37,850 nt of DNA from Bacteroidota bacterium (GCA_022561755.1 JADFQN010000010.1:1-37850), one strand, 5' to 3'; counted from the stretch's first letter, positions 7,733 through 16,809 are shown. A program made the numbers and translations. The notes: generated from the sequence alone by a model not told the origin.

Positions 7733-9183
7733 GCCGTGCCTCCGTGAGTTTCCGCCAACTCCACAACGCGATCTGCAATGGTGCGAGCCGCGTCGGGGCG
7801 AGCGATGTCGAGCGCGGCCTCGCGCATGACGGCGCGGCGGTCTGCATCCGTCAACAATTCCACTACTGTGGCCTCAAACTGGCTGTCGAGGTCCGTTTCG
7901 AGGAGCAACACGGCTGCGCCGGCCTCGGCCAGCGCGCGGGCATTCTTAGTTTGGTGATCGGCCGTAACGTTCGGACTCGGAACGAGCACAGACGGCGTAC
8001 CGGTCACGGTTAACTCGGAACAGGTGATGGCTCCGGCGCGACACAGGACCAGATCGGCCGCCGCGTAGGCCAGATCCATCCGGTCGAGGTACGGCAGCAA
8101 CCGCAGGCGCGGATGGCCGGGAATCCCCTTTTCGAGCGCCTCGAAATACCGCGAGCCCGTCTGCCAGATGAGGAACGCGTTCTCGTCGGCGAGCAGCGAA
8201 TCGATATGCAGTTTGAGCGCGCCGTTGATGGGCCCGGCGCCGAGCGAGCCGCCCATCACCAAAAGAACAGACGCGCCTGTGGGCACACCGAAATGGGCGT
8301 GGGCTTCGGCGCGGTCGGCTTCGGCCAGATCCTGCCGGACAGGATTCCCGGCCAGTACGCACTTCTTCTCCGGGAAGTAGGCCTTGGCAGCCTCGAATGC
8401 GACGAAAATGGTATCGGCGCGCTTCGCGAGCATTTTGTTCGTTGCGCCGGCGTACGCGTTCTGCTCCTGCAAAACCAGGCCGCGGCCCTTCACACTGCCC
8501 GCCATTCCGACGGGGCCGGAGGCGTACCCACCCGTGCCGACCACTACGTCGGGGTCGAACGAACTGACGAGGCGCAGGCTCTCCCACATGCCCTTTGCCA
8601 GCTTGAACGGGAACGTCAGGTTGCGGGTAAGCGCTTCACGCGAAAGGCCTCGCTGGAAGCCGCTTACTGTTACGGCGTGGATCGGGTACCCCGCCTTCGG
8701 CACAGCGGTCCACTCCATTCGGTCGCGCGTGCCTGCAAAAGCGATGGCCGCCGCCGGGTGCTCGGCCCGGATGGCATCCGCGATGGCGATAGCCGGGTAC
8801 ACGTGTCCGCCCGTCCCGCCGCACGCAAAGAGCACGCGGGGCGTTCCGGCAGGAGGCGTCTCCGGTTGGGAGCCAGTGTAGGCGCTATCGAGAACGGCGG
8901 TGGTCAGGGTTTGAGGGGTTGAGAGTGTGAGTGCGTGAGGGATTGAAATCGTAGGGACGTCCCTTGTGGGCGTCCTATGAGTATGAGTGAGTGAGCAGTT
9001 GAGGTAAGGCGTGATCGCCGAGCGCGCCGGGGAGGAGAGTGTGAGAGTATGAGGGATTGAAATCGTAGGGACGTCCCTTGTGGGCGTCCTATGAGTATGA
9101 GTGAGTGAGCAGTTGAGAGTTTGAGAGTCTGGGGGGGTGAGTGGATGAGAGGGCGATCGAGTATGTAAAGTGCTCTCGCACAC
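7729..9183 (-). CDS. murG: UDP-GlcNAc:undecaprenyl-PP-MurNAc-pentapeptide transferase MurG, with odd N-terminus
   Basis: The membrane-associated GT-B glycosyltransferase that converts lipid I to lipid II. Core motifs are FACGGTGGHVYPA (acceptor/diphosphate G-loop), VMGGSLGAGPIN, and CRAGAITCSEL near the UDP-GlcNAc site. The conserved part begins only at about residue 117 (near 8835) and matches the usual length of about 365 aa. The preceding 116 codons are open but non-conserved and contain two copies of an in-frame 114-base intergenic repeat. I find no ATG, GTG or TTG in this frame between the GTG at 9183, which abuts the ftsW stop, and the conserved core. Either the extension is translated or a rare start (for example CTG near 8907) is used. 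The coordinates follow the only canonical start. Confidence 0.9.
   Translation of the reverse strand: MCESTLHTRSPSHPLTPPDSQTLNCSLTHTHRTPTRDVPTISIPHTLTLSSPARSAITPYLNCSLTHTHRTPTRDVPTISIPHALTLSTPQTLTTAVLDSAYTGSQPETPPAGTPRVLFACGGTGGHVYPAIAIADAIRAEHPAAAIAFAGTRDRMEWTAVPKAGYPIHAVTVSGFQRGLSREALTRNLTFPFKLAKGMWESLRLVSSFDPDVVVGTGGYASGPVGMAGSVKGRGLVLQEQNAYAGATNKMLAKRADTIFVAFEAAKAYFPEKKCVLAGNPVRQDLAEADRAEAHAHFGVPTGASVLLVMGGSLGAGPINGALKLHIDSLLADENAFLIWQTGSRYFEALEKGIPGHPRLRLLPYLDRMDLAYAAADLVLCRAGAITCSELTVTGTPSVLVPSPNVTADHQTKNARALAEAGAAVLLLETDLDSQFEATVVELLTDADRRAVMREAALDIARPDAARTIADRVVELAETHGGTA
8941..9117. repeat. Two-copy 114-bp in-frame direct repeat with palindromic core
   Basis: The 63 bases at 8941-9003 recur identically at 9055-9117, a period of 114 (38 codons). 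Each copy contains the imperfect palindrome GGACGTCCC-TTGT-GGGCGTCC preceded by GTAG, followed by a GAGTATGAGTGAGTGAG tract. The core resembles the REP-like palindromes at 21281-22058. It lies in the predicted N-terminal extension of MurG. Confidence 0.85.
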
Positions 9184-10329
9184 TCATTCTGTCTGGCTGT
9201 GGCGCGAAATGTTGAGAAGGATGCCCACCATTGCGCCCGTAGCGATGAGCGAGGTGCCTCCGTACGAAACGAACGGCATGGCGAGGCCGGTAACGGGGAG
9301 CAGGCCGGAGGCCACGGCGGCGTTCACGAAGCCATATAAAACAATGGCGGTCGTGAGGCCAGTGGCGAGAAAGAGACCGAACGGATCGGGAGAGCCGCGC
9401 GCTATGCGGAGGTAGCCACGCAGCAGCAAGTACGCGAATATGAGGAGGATCATCGTGGCGCCGATGAGGCCGTATTCCTCTGCGATGATGGCAAAAATGA
9501 AGTCGTTGTAGGGCGCCGGGAGGAAGTCGCGCTGGATGCTCTTGCCCGGCCCAACGCCGGTGAGGCCGCCCATCGCAAACGCAATTCGCGCCTGGTCGGC
9601 CTGATAGCCCTCCGCTTGCGAGTCGAAGACCTCGTCCGGGTTCGTGTTGCCGAACACGGAGATGCCGAGGAAACTCTCGAAACGCGCCGCGCGCTCCGGG
9701 GATGACAACAGCAGCAGCGAACCCAGAGCAACAAAGAGCACTGCCACACTTACGAGGTGCGTGATCCGCACTCGCCCTACGAACATTACGATAGAGACCG
9801 ACAGCAATAGAATCGCGGCCGTCGAGAAGTCCTCGATACCAATCAGCAGAAGCGTGGGCCCAATCCAGAAGCAGAGGGGCACGAACGCCCGGTAGAAGTC
9901 GCCGATGTAGTCCTGCTTCTTTGCCAAAAGCACTGACACGTGAATCAGCAGAGCCACTTTTGCGAATTCGGATGGCTGGAAGCTCACCGACCCGATCTCA
10001 ATCCAGCGCACGGCGCCGTTTGTTATCGCGCCGATGATCAGTACCGCCACCAGGAGCACCATCGAGATGAGCATGAACACTTTCGAGAGCTTCGTGAGCC
10101 ACCGATAGTCGATCATCGACAGGACGCCGGCCACGCCCAGCGCCATGCCAACATGAGCCACGTGACGGAACAGAAAACGCTCCTGGTCGCCGCCGGATTT
10201 TGTTTCCGCGAGGAACGCCACCGCGCTGTACACCGCCACCACGCCCGCTGCGGCAAGCAGCAATACGGCCGCCATGACGGCCTTGTCCATCGGCGGAAGT
10301 GCAAGCGTTCGGGTGCGGGCAGTGCTCAT
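9184..10329 (-). CDS. ftsW: SEDS septal peptidoglycan polymerase FtsW
   Basis: The SEDS glycosyltransferase that polymerises lipid II at the septum together with FtsI. It is 381 aa from the ATG; the ORF track begins one codon earlier at a TTG. About ten hydrophobic segments are visible. Family motifs are NGAVRWIEIGSVSFQPSEFAK (split here only for description), FIFAIIAEEYGLIGA, and the signature LLPVTGLAMPFVSYGGTSL near the C-terminus. It follows murD by 12 bases, and its TGA adjoins the predicted murG GTG. RodA is the paralogue to exclude; the dcw location favours FtsW. Confidence 0.95.
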   Translation of the reverse strand: MSTARTRTLALPPMDKAVMAAVLLLAAAGVVAVYSAVAFLAETKSGGDQERFLFRHVAHVGMALGVAGVLSMIDYRWLTKLSKVFMLISMVLLVAVLIIGAITNGAVRWIEIGSVSFQPSEFAKVALLIHVSVLLAKKQDYIGDFYRAFVPLCFWIGPTLLLIGIEDFSTAAILLLSVSIVMFVGRVRITHLVSVAVLFVALGSLLLLSSPERAARFESFLGISVFGNTNPDEVFDSQAEGYQADQARIAFAMGGLTGVGPGKSIQRDFLPAPYNDFIFAIIAEEYGLIGATMILLIFAYLLLRGYLRIARGSPDPFGLFLATGLTTAIVLYGFVNAAVASGLLPVTGLAMPFVSYGGTSLIATGAMVGILLNISRHSQTE

Positions 10330-10341
10330 CAATGGGGTCGG

Positions 10342-11733
10342 TCAAAGGCTCCGGACGAGGTGCCTGAAGTGTTCGCCGCGCTGCTCGAAGTTCTCGTACA
10401 GGTCGAAGGACGCACAGGCGGGGCTGAGGAGGACGATGTCGCCGGGTTCGGCCATCAGGCGGGCGTACTGAATGGCTTCCTCCATCGTCTGGGCGCGGGC
10501 GGTTTGCTCGGCGAACGAGCCGAGCTCGGCGATCACCCTGCCGCCGCTCTCACCAAGGCCGACAATCCCCTTCACCTTCTCACTCACCAGCCGCTCAAGC
10601 GGCCCGTAGTCGTTGCCTTTGTCGCGGCCGCCGGCGATGAGCACGATGGGCTTGGAAAACGACTCCAGTGCATACCAGACGGCATTCACATTGGTCGCCT
10701 TCGAGTCGTTGATGTAGGTGACCTCATGCACCGTCCGGACGGTTTCCAAACGGTTCGGCACGCCTTCGAAAGAGGTCAGGCTCTCGCGGACAACGTCGCT
10801 GCGGATCTCCATTGCACGTGCCGCGATGGCGGCAGCGAGGGAGTTGTAGATATTGTGGCGCCCATCTAAGGCCAGATCGTCCGAGGGCATAAGCTCCTCT
10901 TCGTAAATCACTGTAGACTGTGGGTTAAGGGTCTCGGGGAGGGCGAGGACAACACGGCCATCACGAACGAATGCGCCGCGCTCCAATTGGCGTTCGTTAG
11001 AAATTGGCCACGCGGTAATTCCGCGCTCAGCGCACCACGGCTCCACAAAGTCGCGGACGACTTCATCGTCGTGGTTGTACACCAGCCAGTCGGTTGGCTG
11101 CTGATTTTCAAAAACACGGAATTTGCTCCGGGCATAGAGGTCGAAGTTGTTTTCGTAGCGGTCGAGGTGGTCGGGCGAGATGTTGAGCAGCACCGACACT
11201 TTTGGTCTGAACGTGGCAATGTGGTCGAGCTGGAAGCTGGAGACCTCCAGAACCACCACCGTGTCGTCTCCGATTTCATTGATGTAGCCTGAAAAGGCAG
11301 ACCCGATATTCCCGGCGACGACAAAGTCACGGTTGGCTGTGTGAAAGAGGTGGGCGATGAGCGAGGTGGTGGTAGTCTTGCCGTTCGAGCCCGTCACGGC
11401 GATGATCGGCCCCTTGCAGAGCCAACTCGCCACTTCGATCTCCGAGTAAACGGCGATGTCGCTGCTTAGCGCATCCTGAACGAGATCGGCGCTGGTCGGA
11501 ACACCCGGCGAGAGCACGAGGAAGTCGGCGTCGAGCGCACGACTGGTGTGGCCGCCGAACTCGTAGCGGATGCCCTCCGCGCCGAGGCCTTCCGCGACGG
11601 CCACATCCGGCGAACCCCGTTCGGTGAGGAATACCGACGCGCCCCGGCTCGCCAGCAGCTTCGCAGCCGCAAGGCCGCTCCGCGCCGCGCCGACGACGGT
11701 GATGCGGGAGCCTTTGATTTCGACGGGGTTCAT
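10342..11733 (-). CDS. murD: UDP-N-acetylmuramoyl-L-alanine--D-glutamate ligase MurD
   Basis: Cytoplasmic Mur ligase adding D-glutamate to UDP-MurNAc-L-Ala. It is 463 aa. The N-terminal Rossmann motif is ITVVGAARSGLAAAKLL. The ATP P-loop is VTGSNGKTTTTSLI near residue 115. The central domain has NISPDHLDRY, typical of MurD, and the C-terminal domain has YINDSKATNVNAV with the carboxylate-binding residues, then VLIAGGRDKGND. All catalytic motifs look intact. It lies between mraY (109-base repeat-containing gap) and ftsW. Confidence 0.97.
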   Translation of the reverse strand: MNPVEIKGSRITVVGAARSGLAAAKLLASRGASVFLTERGSPDVAVAEGLGAEGIRYEFGGHTSRALDADFLVLSPGVPTSADLVQDALSSDIAVYSEIEVASWLCKGPIIAVTGSNGKTTTTSLIAHLFHTANRDFVVAGNIGSAFSGYINEIGDDTVVVLEVSSFQLDHIATFRPKVSVLLNISPDHLDRYENNFDLYARSKFRVFENQQPTDWLVYNHDDEVVRDFVEPWCAERGITAWPISNERQLERGAFVRDGRVVLALPETLNPQSTVIYEEELMPSDDLALDGRHNIYNSLAAAIAARAMEIRSDVVRESLTSFEGVPNRLETVRTVHEVTYINDSKATNVNAVWYALESFSKPIVLIAGGRDKGNDYGPLERLVSEKVKGIVGLGESGGRVIAELGSFAEQTARAQTMEEAIQYARLMAEPGDIVLLSPACASFDLYENFEQRGEHFRHLVRSL

Positions 11734-11738
11734 TGGAA

Positions 11739-11840
11739 AAGCTCCGTTCTTCGGACGCTCGCTGCGCTCGCTTTCGTACTTCGTTCTTCACTTTAGTTGA
11801 AACGAGAAGACCGAAGAACAAAGACCGAAGAACAAAGCAC
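11739..11840. repeat. Intergenic short-repeat spacer between mraY and murD
   Basis: GACCGAAGAACAAA occurs twice in tandem (11809-11836). Inverted relatives (TTCGTTCTTC, GTTCTTCGGAC) occur toward murD, around CGCTCGCTGCGCTCG. The spacer can fold back on itself and has no coding potential I trust. Analogous spacers occur at 13016-13064, 19908-19989 and 33824-33900. Confidence 0.6.
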
Positions 11841-11842
11841 GA

Positions 11843-12997
11843 TTAACGTATCCGCAGGAGAAAGAGGGTCAGAGTCACGAGTAGGGCAGTCACGATCCAG
11901 AAGCGCACGACGATCTTGTTCTCGTGGACGCCGAGGGCCTCGTAGTGGTGGTGAAGCGGGGCCATCAGGAAGACGCGCCGCCCTTCACCGTACTTCTTTC
12001 GCGAGTACTTGAAGTAACCCGTCTGGATAATCACCGATACCGTCTCGATCACGAAGATGGCGCACAGAACGGGCAGATAAAGCTCCTTCTTGACCAGAAT
12101 CGCCAACGTCGCGATGGCCGCTCCAAGCGCAAGGCTCCCGGTGTCGCCCATGAAAACCTGCGCGGGGAAGCCGTTGTACCAGAGGAACCCGAAGCATGCC
12201 GCCGCCAGCGCCGCCGCGAACACGGTCAGCTCGCCCGTGCCGGGGAGGTAGAGGTCATTCACGAACTCCGCCAGGATGGTATTGCCGGTGATGTAGATCA
12301 TTACGATCAGCCCGAGCGAAACGAACGCCGCCGTGCCCGCCGTGAGGCCATCGAGGCCGTCCGTGAGGTTCACCGCGTTGGAAACGCCCGTCAGGACGAA
12401 GGTGATGATGGGGATGTAGACCAGCCAGCCAAGCTCGATGCCGAAAAGAGGCGTCAGAAAATCGTAATCGACGATGCCGTTCGTGAGGAACGGCATGCTC
12501 GTCACTGTGTGGATGCCTTCGAGCGCGTTCCAGTTCATGAGGAAGACGCTCAGCGCGATTCCTAGACTAATCTGCCCCGCCAGCTTCACCTTCCCTGCCA
12601 GCCCTTTCTTGTTCTTCCGCACCACCTTTATATAGTCGTCGGCGAAGCCGACTGCGCCCATCCACAGCGTAGAGATCAGCGCGAGCCAGACGTAGACGTT
12701 GGTCAGATCGGCCCAGAGAAGGGTGGCCCCAGCGATGGCCAGCAGGATGATCACCCCGCCCATAGTGGGGGTTCCAGCCTTGTGGGCATGGCTCACGACG
12801 CCGGCGTCTTCACCTTCCCGGATGGTTTCACCGATCTGCTGATGGGCCAACCAGCGGATGATCTTCTTGCCGGCAAAAAGCCCGATCAGCAGCGCCGTTC
12901 CGGCCGCCAGCGACGCGCGAACCGTGGTGAACTCAAAGACCTGAAAACCAGGAGGCTGAAAGGTCTGTTCGAGCCAGCTGAGGAGGTGGTAGAGCAT
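11843..12997 (-). CDS. mraY: Phospho-N-acetylmuramoyl-pentapeptide transferase MraY
   Basis: The integral membrane enzyme that transfers phospho-MurNAc-pentapeptide to undecaprenyl phosphate, forming lipid I. It is 384 aa with about ten transmembrane segments. Diagnostic motifs are GTPTMGGVIILLAI, GFADDYIKVVRKNKKGL (with the catalytic Asp-Asp), NLTDGLDGLTAGTAAF, and LMAPLHHHYEALG. All conserved Asp and His residues are present. In the transcript it follows murE directly. murF, which adds D-Ala-D-Ala, is not in the cluster and must lie elsewhere, as is common in Bacteroidota. Confidence 0.97.
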   Translation of the reverse strand: MLYHLLSWLEQTFQPPGFQVFEFTTVRASLAAGTALLIGLFAGKKIIRWLAHQQIGETIREGEDAGVVSHAHKAGTPTMGGVIILLAIAGATLLWADLTNVYVWLALISTLWMGAVGFADDYIKVVRKNKKGLAGKVKLAGQISLGIALSVFLMNWNALEGIHTVTSMPFLTNGIVDYDFLTPLFGIELGWLVYIPIITFVLTGVSNAVNLTDGLDGLTAGTAAFVSLGLIVMIYITGNTILAEFVNDLYLPGTGELTVFAAALAAACFGFLWYNGFPAQVFMGDTGSLALGAAIATLAILVKKELYLPVLCAIFVIETVSVIIQTGYFKYSRKKYGEGRRVFLMAPLHHHYEALGVHENKIVVRFWIVTALLVTLTLFLLRIR

Positions 12998-13015
12998 GGA
13001 GCTTGTGATTGACCA

Positions 13016-13064
13016 CCAACGGCCGACAACTGACTGCGGTCAACGGTCAGCGGTCAGCGGTCTT
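13016..13064. repeat. GGTCAGC-type tandem repeat at the murE 3' end
   Basis: GGTCAACGGTCAGCGGTCAGCGGTC consists of about 3.5 units of a 7-base GGTCARC repeat. It straddles the murE stop codon and supplies its last codons (PLTADR). Upstream GACCACCAACGGCCGACAAC is a degenerate relative. Confidence 0.7.
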
Positions 13065-14626
13065 TGAAGAAGAGCATTCTCCAGGTGCATACGATCATCA
13101 AAAGGTCGTTTTTCGGTACCGATGATCTGGTAGTCTTCGTGGCCTTTTCCGGCCACGACAACGACATCTCCGGGGGCGGACCCCGCGACGGCGGTGGCGA
13201 TGGCCTCAGCCCGATCGGGGAGCGTGGTTGCGGCGGATGGGTCTTGTAGTCCGGTCTGAATCTCGGCGATAATCGTGAGCGGGTCTTCCGTTCGGGGGTT
13301 GTCGTTGGTGAGAATGACCCGGTCGGCGTGGGTCTCGGCGACGCGGGCCATTTTGGGACGTTTCGTGCGATCTCTATCTCCACCGCAGCCGAAAACAGCG
13401 ATGAGTTTTCTGTTAGGCTCCATCATCTCGCGAGCCGTTCGGAGGACGTTGTCGAGCGCATCGGGCGTGTGGGCGTAATCCACAATGCCGAGAACGCCGT
13501 CTTCCGAGGCAAACGTCTCGAAACGACCGGGGACGCCGGGAGCCCTGGTTAGAACACCGAGCACTTCATCCCGCGAATACCCGAGTTCGCGGCCCACCGC
13601 ATACGCTGCGGCAACGTTCAACGCGTTGAAGCGCCCCGCGAGCCGGAACTTCTTTTCGACGCCATCGAGTCGGAGTAGCAAACCGCTAAGTGCGTTCTCC
13701 AGAACCTCCACGGGGACATCAGCATCCGCGTCAGTGCCGAACGTGATCACACGGGCCGCGGAGTCGGCCACCATGCTCTCCCACGCGGGGTCGTCGCAGT
13801 TTACGATGGCCGCGGCGTCGGCCTGGAGGCCATCAAACAGCCTCTTTTTGGCGGATGCGTAGGCCTCGGGCGATCCGTGGAAATCGAGGTGGTCGTGCGT
13901 CAGGTTGGTGAAAACACCGACACGGAAGCGTTGCCCTCGTACGCGATCGAGCGCGAGCCCGTGCGAGGAGACCTCCATGGCGCAGGTACTGCATCCGGCG
14001 TCCACCATCGCACGAAGCACGCGGTTCAATTCAATGGGCTCGGGCGTCGTGTAGCCCGTAGCGATAATCTGTTCGCCGATCCGGTTCTCAATCGTCCCGA
14101 CGAGCCCTGTCTTCTCGCCCAGCGCCATCATCAGATGGTGGAGCAGGAAGACGGTGGTTGTCTTGCCGTTGGTGCCGGTGACCCCGAGGATATCGAGCGA
14201 CGCGCCGGGATGCCCGTAGAACGCATTCGCGACCTCCGCCAGCGCGGCTCTCGTATCTGAAACAGGTACGAAAACCGCGCTGGGGAGGCGCTCACCCTTC
14301 CCCAAGGGACTCGTTGCAGGCGATGCCTCGCCTGCGGACGCCGTTGCTTCGCGGAGCCAATCGGCATCCACGATGGCGGCAACGGCGCCTTGTTGCACAG
14401 CCGTGTCAAGGAACAGGTGCCCGTCGCTGTGGTCGCCCTTGCGGGCGATGAACAGCGTGTCGGGCCCGACATCGCGGCTGTCTTCCGCGAGTCGGTGAAT
14501 CAGAACCTGATCGGCCTCCGGTACATCAACCACCAGCAAGCCTGCTGCACGCAGCGGTACGAGCAGGCCGGCCAGCGGCTGCGGGGGGACGACAGGGTCA
14601 GTAAGCAAAGAACGGGTAGCGCCCAC
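13040..14626 (-). CDS. murE: UDP-N-acetylmuramoyl-tripeptide synthetase MurE (meso-DAP type)
   Basis: Cytoplasmic Mur ligase adding the third stem residue. The motif DNPRTEDP is the known signature for meso-diaminopimelate rather than lysine. Other motifs are the N-terminal EDSRDVGPDTLFIARKG, the P-loop GVTGTNGKTTTVFLL, NLTHDHLDFHGS, and VDYAHTPDALDNVL. The ORF-track start (14746) would overlap ftsI by 115 bases and add arginine-rich non-conserved residues. I prefer the GTG at 14626, six bases after the ftsI stop, giving 528 aa. A TTG at 14608 is an alternative. An insertion-like stretch near residues 105-135 (GEASPATSPLGKGERLPSA) is not typical of the family and may be repeat-derived. The last residues come from the 7-base tandem repeat. 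Confidence 0.94.
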   Translation of the reverse strand: MGATRSLLTDPVVPPQPLAGLLVPLRAAGLLVVDVPEADQVLIHRLAEDSRDVGPDTLFIARKGDHSDGHLFLDTAVQQGAVAAIVDADWLREATASAGEASPATSPLGKGERLPSAVFVPVSDTRAALAEVANAFYGHPGASLDILGVTGTNGKTTTVFLLHHLMMALGEKTGLVGTIENRIGEQIIATGYTTPEPIELNRVLRAMVDAGCSTCAMEVSSHGLALDRVRGQRFRVGVFTNLTHDHLDFHGSPEAYASAKKRLFDGLQADAAAIVNCDDPAWESMVADSAARVITFGTDADADVPVEVLENALSGLLLRLDGVEKKFRLAGRFNALNVAAAYAVGRELGYSRDEVLGVLTRAPGVPGRFETFASEDGVLGIVDYAHTPDALDNVLRTAREMMEPNRKLIAVFGCGGDRDRTKRPKMARVAETHADRVILTNDNPRTEDPLTIIAEIQTGLQDPSAATTLPDRAEAIATAVAGSAPGDVVVVAGKGHEDYQIIGTEKRPFDDRMHLENALLQRPLTADR

Positions 14627-14631
14627 GGCCG

Positions 14632-16728
14632 TCAGCGCAAAGTCAGAACCGCCTGTGAGGGTAATGAGGCGCCGGAATTGGGGGATTGCGCGGTCACGAC
14701 ACCGGAGCCCTGAAGGCGGGCCTCCACGCCGAGCGACGCGAGCCATATCACGGCACGGCGGGTAGATAATCCGCTCAGGTCCGGCATGGTAATGGGTTCA
14801 GTAGGCGAATCGGAGGCGGCCGTAACCACGGTGTTACGGCTCGGCTCGCGCCGTTCGGAAGGTGTAGTCGTCAGACGTACGGCACTTCTGATGCGCGTCG
14901 TATCACCGCCATTAGGACGTTGGGCCGATACAATCTGCCACGCGGCATCCCGCGCAAGGCGCACGGGGAAGCCGTTCGCGCGGAGGCGCCCGGCTGCCAG
15001 CACGCCCGGCATCCCGCCGACATCCGGAACGCGGGCTTCGGTGCGTTCGGGAAGGACATCCGCCGGAGCCACCTGTTCTGCGATGCTTGGGAACGTGCCG
15101 ATCCACCGGCGGGCGATCTCTCCGAAAATCGGCGCAGCGACGGTCCCACCATACGAACCGTTCCGGGGGTTATTCAACACCACGATCATTGCCACTTCGG
15201 GATTGTCCGCTGGGAAGAAGCCCACAAACGAGGCGCGGTAGCGGCGCTGGTAGCCGCCGCCCGAAGCAATCTGTGCGGTACCGGTCTTGCCTGCGATCCG
15301 AAGGCCTTCCACCGCTGCCCTGCGGCCCGTTCCCTCGCGGGAAACGACGCGCTCGAACCACGGCAACAAACGCTCGGCGGTTTCGGGATCAAAGGCGCGG
15401 CGGATGGAGTCCTGGCGAGCCGTCCACGTTACGCGGCCATGCACATTGCGGCGCTCGGCAACGACGTACGGCCGCACGAGCAAGCCACCGTTGGCGAGCG
15501 CGCTGTAGGCCGTAACAATTTGTAACGCCGTGGCTTCCACCTCATAACCGGTAGCCATCCAGGGGAGTGTGATGCCGCTCCACGTCTCGGGCCGTTTGAG
15601 GCTGCCCGCCACTTCGCCGGGCAGATCCACGAGCGTCGGCTGGCCGAAACCGAATGCGCGCGCATACTGGTAGAAGGTGCCGCGCTCCATCCGGTAGGCC
15701 GTGCGTGCCATAGCCACGTTCGACGATTTCACGATGGCCATCCCGAAAGGAATCCGCCCGTAGCCGTGGCTGTCGTGCATGGTGCGGCCATGGAAGACGG
15801 CCCAGCCCTGCCCGGTATCTACGGAATCCTCCAGAGCAATCAGCCCGCTTTCAACCGCCGCCACCGCGGTGACGAGCTTGAACGTCGAGCCCGGTTCGAA
15901 ACGGTCGGTAATCGCGTGGTTGCGGCGCGCAGCGGCCGAAAATGCGCCCGGGCGGTTGGGGTCGTAATCCGGGACGTTTGCCATCGCCAGAATGGCGCCG
16001 GTACGGGGGTCCATCGCAACGGCGGTGCCCCAGGTAGCCTCGGCTTCGGCAACACCGCGCGCTAGTTCTTCCTCCAGAATGGCCTGACGGACGAGATCGA
16101 TGGTCAGCACCAGATGCTCGCCGTGGCGGGGTTCCTCAACCGGCCCACCGACCAGAGCTTTTACGATGCCCCGGCGGTCGCGTTGCACCGCCTGGCGGCC
16201 GGGTTCGCCTTGCAAATACTCGTCGTAGAGCATCTCAAGGCCTGCCTGTCCCCGCAAATCCGTATCCACGTGGCCGAGGATGTGGCCGGCCGTGCGCGCG
16301 TAATTGTAGCGGCGCGCAAACGAGCCGGTCAGGAGCAGCCCAGGGATGTCCGCCGCGTCGATCTCTTCTTTCGAGGTCTCGTCGAGCGATCGAACGAGCA
16401 GCACGTACTGGCGGCTCGCGCGGCCGGCTACGCGGTTGCGGTAGTAGCTCGCAGGGCGATCCGTGAAACGGCCGAGCAACGCGTAGAACTCCTCGGCTCG
16501 CTCCTCAAAGCCGGCAATGGTCGGATCGAGCGCCACCTCATACCGTGCGGTATTGACCACAAGCGCACGCCCCGCCTGATCGTAGATGGATCCCCGCGTA
16601 GCCGGCAGATCCACAAACGACGATGCCTGCCGCTCACCCCGCTCGCGGAGTTCGCTTCCGTCGCTCAGGTGGATCCGCACCATCTGGGCGAACACACCGA
16701 CCGGGAGAATCAGCAGGAACGCGATCAC
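14632..16728 (-). CDS. ftsI: Septal peptidoglycan transpeptidase FtsI/PBP3 with PASTA domains
   Basis: The class B penicillin-binding protein that cross-links septal peptidoglycan with FtsW. It is 698 aa. A single N-terminal membrane segment is followed by the dimerisation/pedestal domain (LPATRGSIYDQAGR). The transpeptidase domain has the active-site STFK near residue 281, SSN near 335 and KTGTAQI near 481. The C-terminus carries two PASTA repeats (VPDVGGMPG..., MPDLSGLSTR...), as in SpoVD-like enzymes. The start is a GTG inside the expected transmembrane segment. Upstream, the frame is open to a TAA but contains no ATG, GTG or TTG; conserved-looking residues (ILSRLYV) lie in that stretch, so a non-canonical start such as ATT or CTG is possible. 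Confidence 0.95.
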   Translation of the reverse strand: MIAFLLILPVGVFAQMVRIHLSDGSELRERGERQASSFVDLPATRGSIYDQAGRALVVNTARYEVALDPTIAGFEERAEEFYALLGRFTDRPASYYRNRVAGRASRQYVLLVRSLDETSKEEIDAADIPGLLLTGSFARRYNYARTAGHILGHVDTDLRGQAGLEMLYDEYLQGEPGRQAVQRDRRGIVKALVGGPVEEPRHGEHLVLTIDLVRQAILEEELARGVAEAEATWGTAVAMDPRTGAILAMANVPDYDPNRPGAFSAAARRNHAITDRFEPGSTFKLVTAVAAVESGLIALEDSVDTGQGWAVFHGRTMHDSHGYGRIPFGMAIVKSSNVAMARTAYRMERGTFYQYARAFGFGQPTLVDLPGEVAGSLKRPETWSGITLPWMATGYEVEATALQIVTAYSALANGGLLVRPYVVAERRNVHGRVTWTARQDSIRRAFDPETAERLLPWFERVVSREGTGRRAAVEGLRIAGKTGTAQIASGGGYQRRYRASFVGFFPADNPEVAMIVVLNNPRNGSYGGTVAAPIFGEIARRWIGTFPSIAEQVAPADVLPERTEARVPDVGGMPGVLAAGRLRANGFPVRLARDAAWQIVSAQRPNGGDTTRIRSAVRLTTTPSERREPSRNTVVTAASDSPTEPITMPDLSGLSTRRAVIWLASLGVEARLQGSGVVTAQSPNSGASLPSQAVLTLR

Positions 16729-16809
16729 GACGTAAAGGCGGCTCAGTATGGTATCGCGAGCGGTAATGGGCTCAGTGTGAAAAAGGTGGAGTGTTTAAAA
16801 GTTGGAGTT

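Noticed and set aside
8941-9117. Possible CRISPR array
   Set aside because: Only two copies with a 63-base repeat and no unique spacers of constant length; a tandem duplication explains it.
11843-14626. Loss of murF as an anomaly
   Set aside because: dcw clusters of Bacteroidota commonly lack murF between murE and mraY, so absence here is not surprising.
13040-14746. Upstream murE start at 14746
   Set aside because: It would overlap ftsI by 115 bases and adds an Arg-rich segment that is the shadow of the last PASTA domain.
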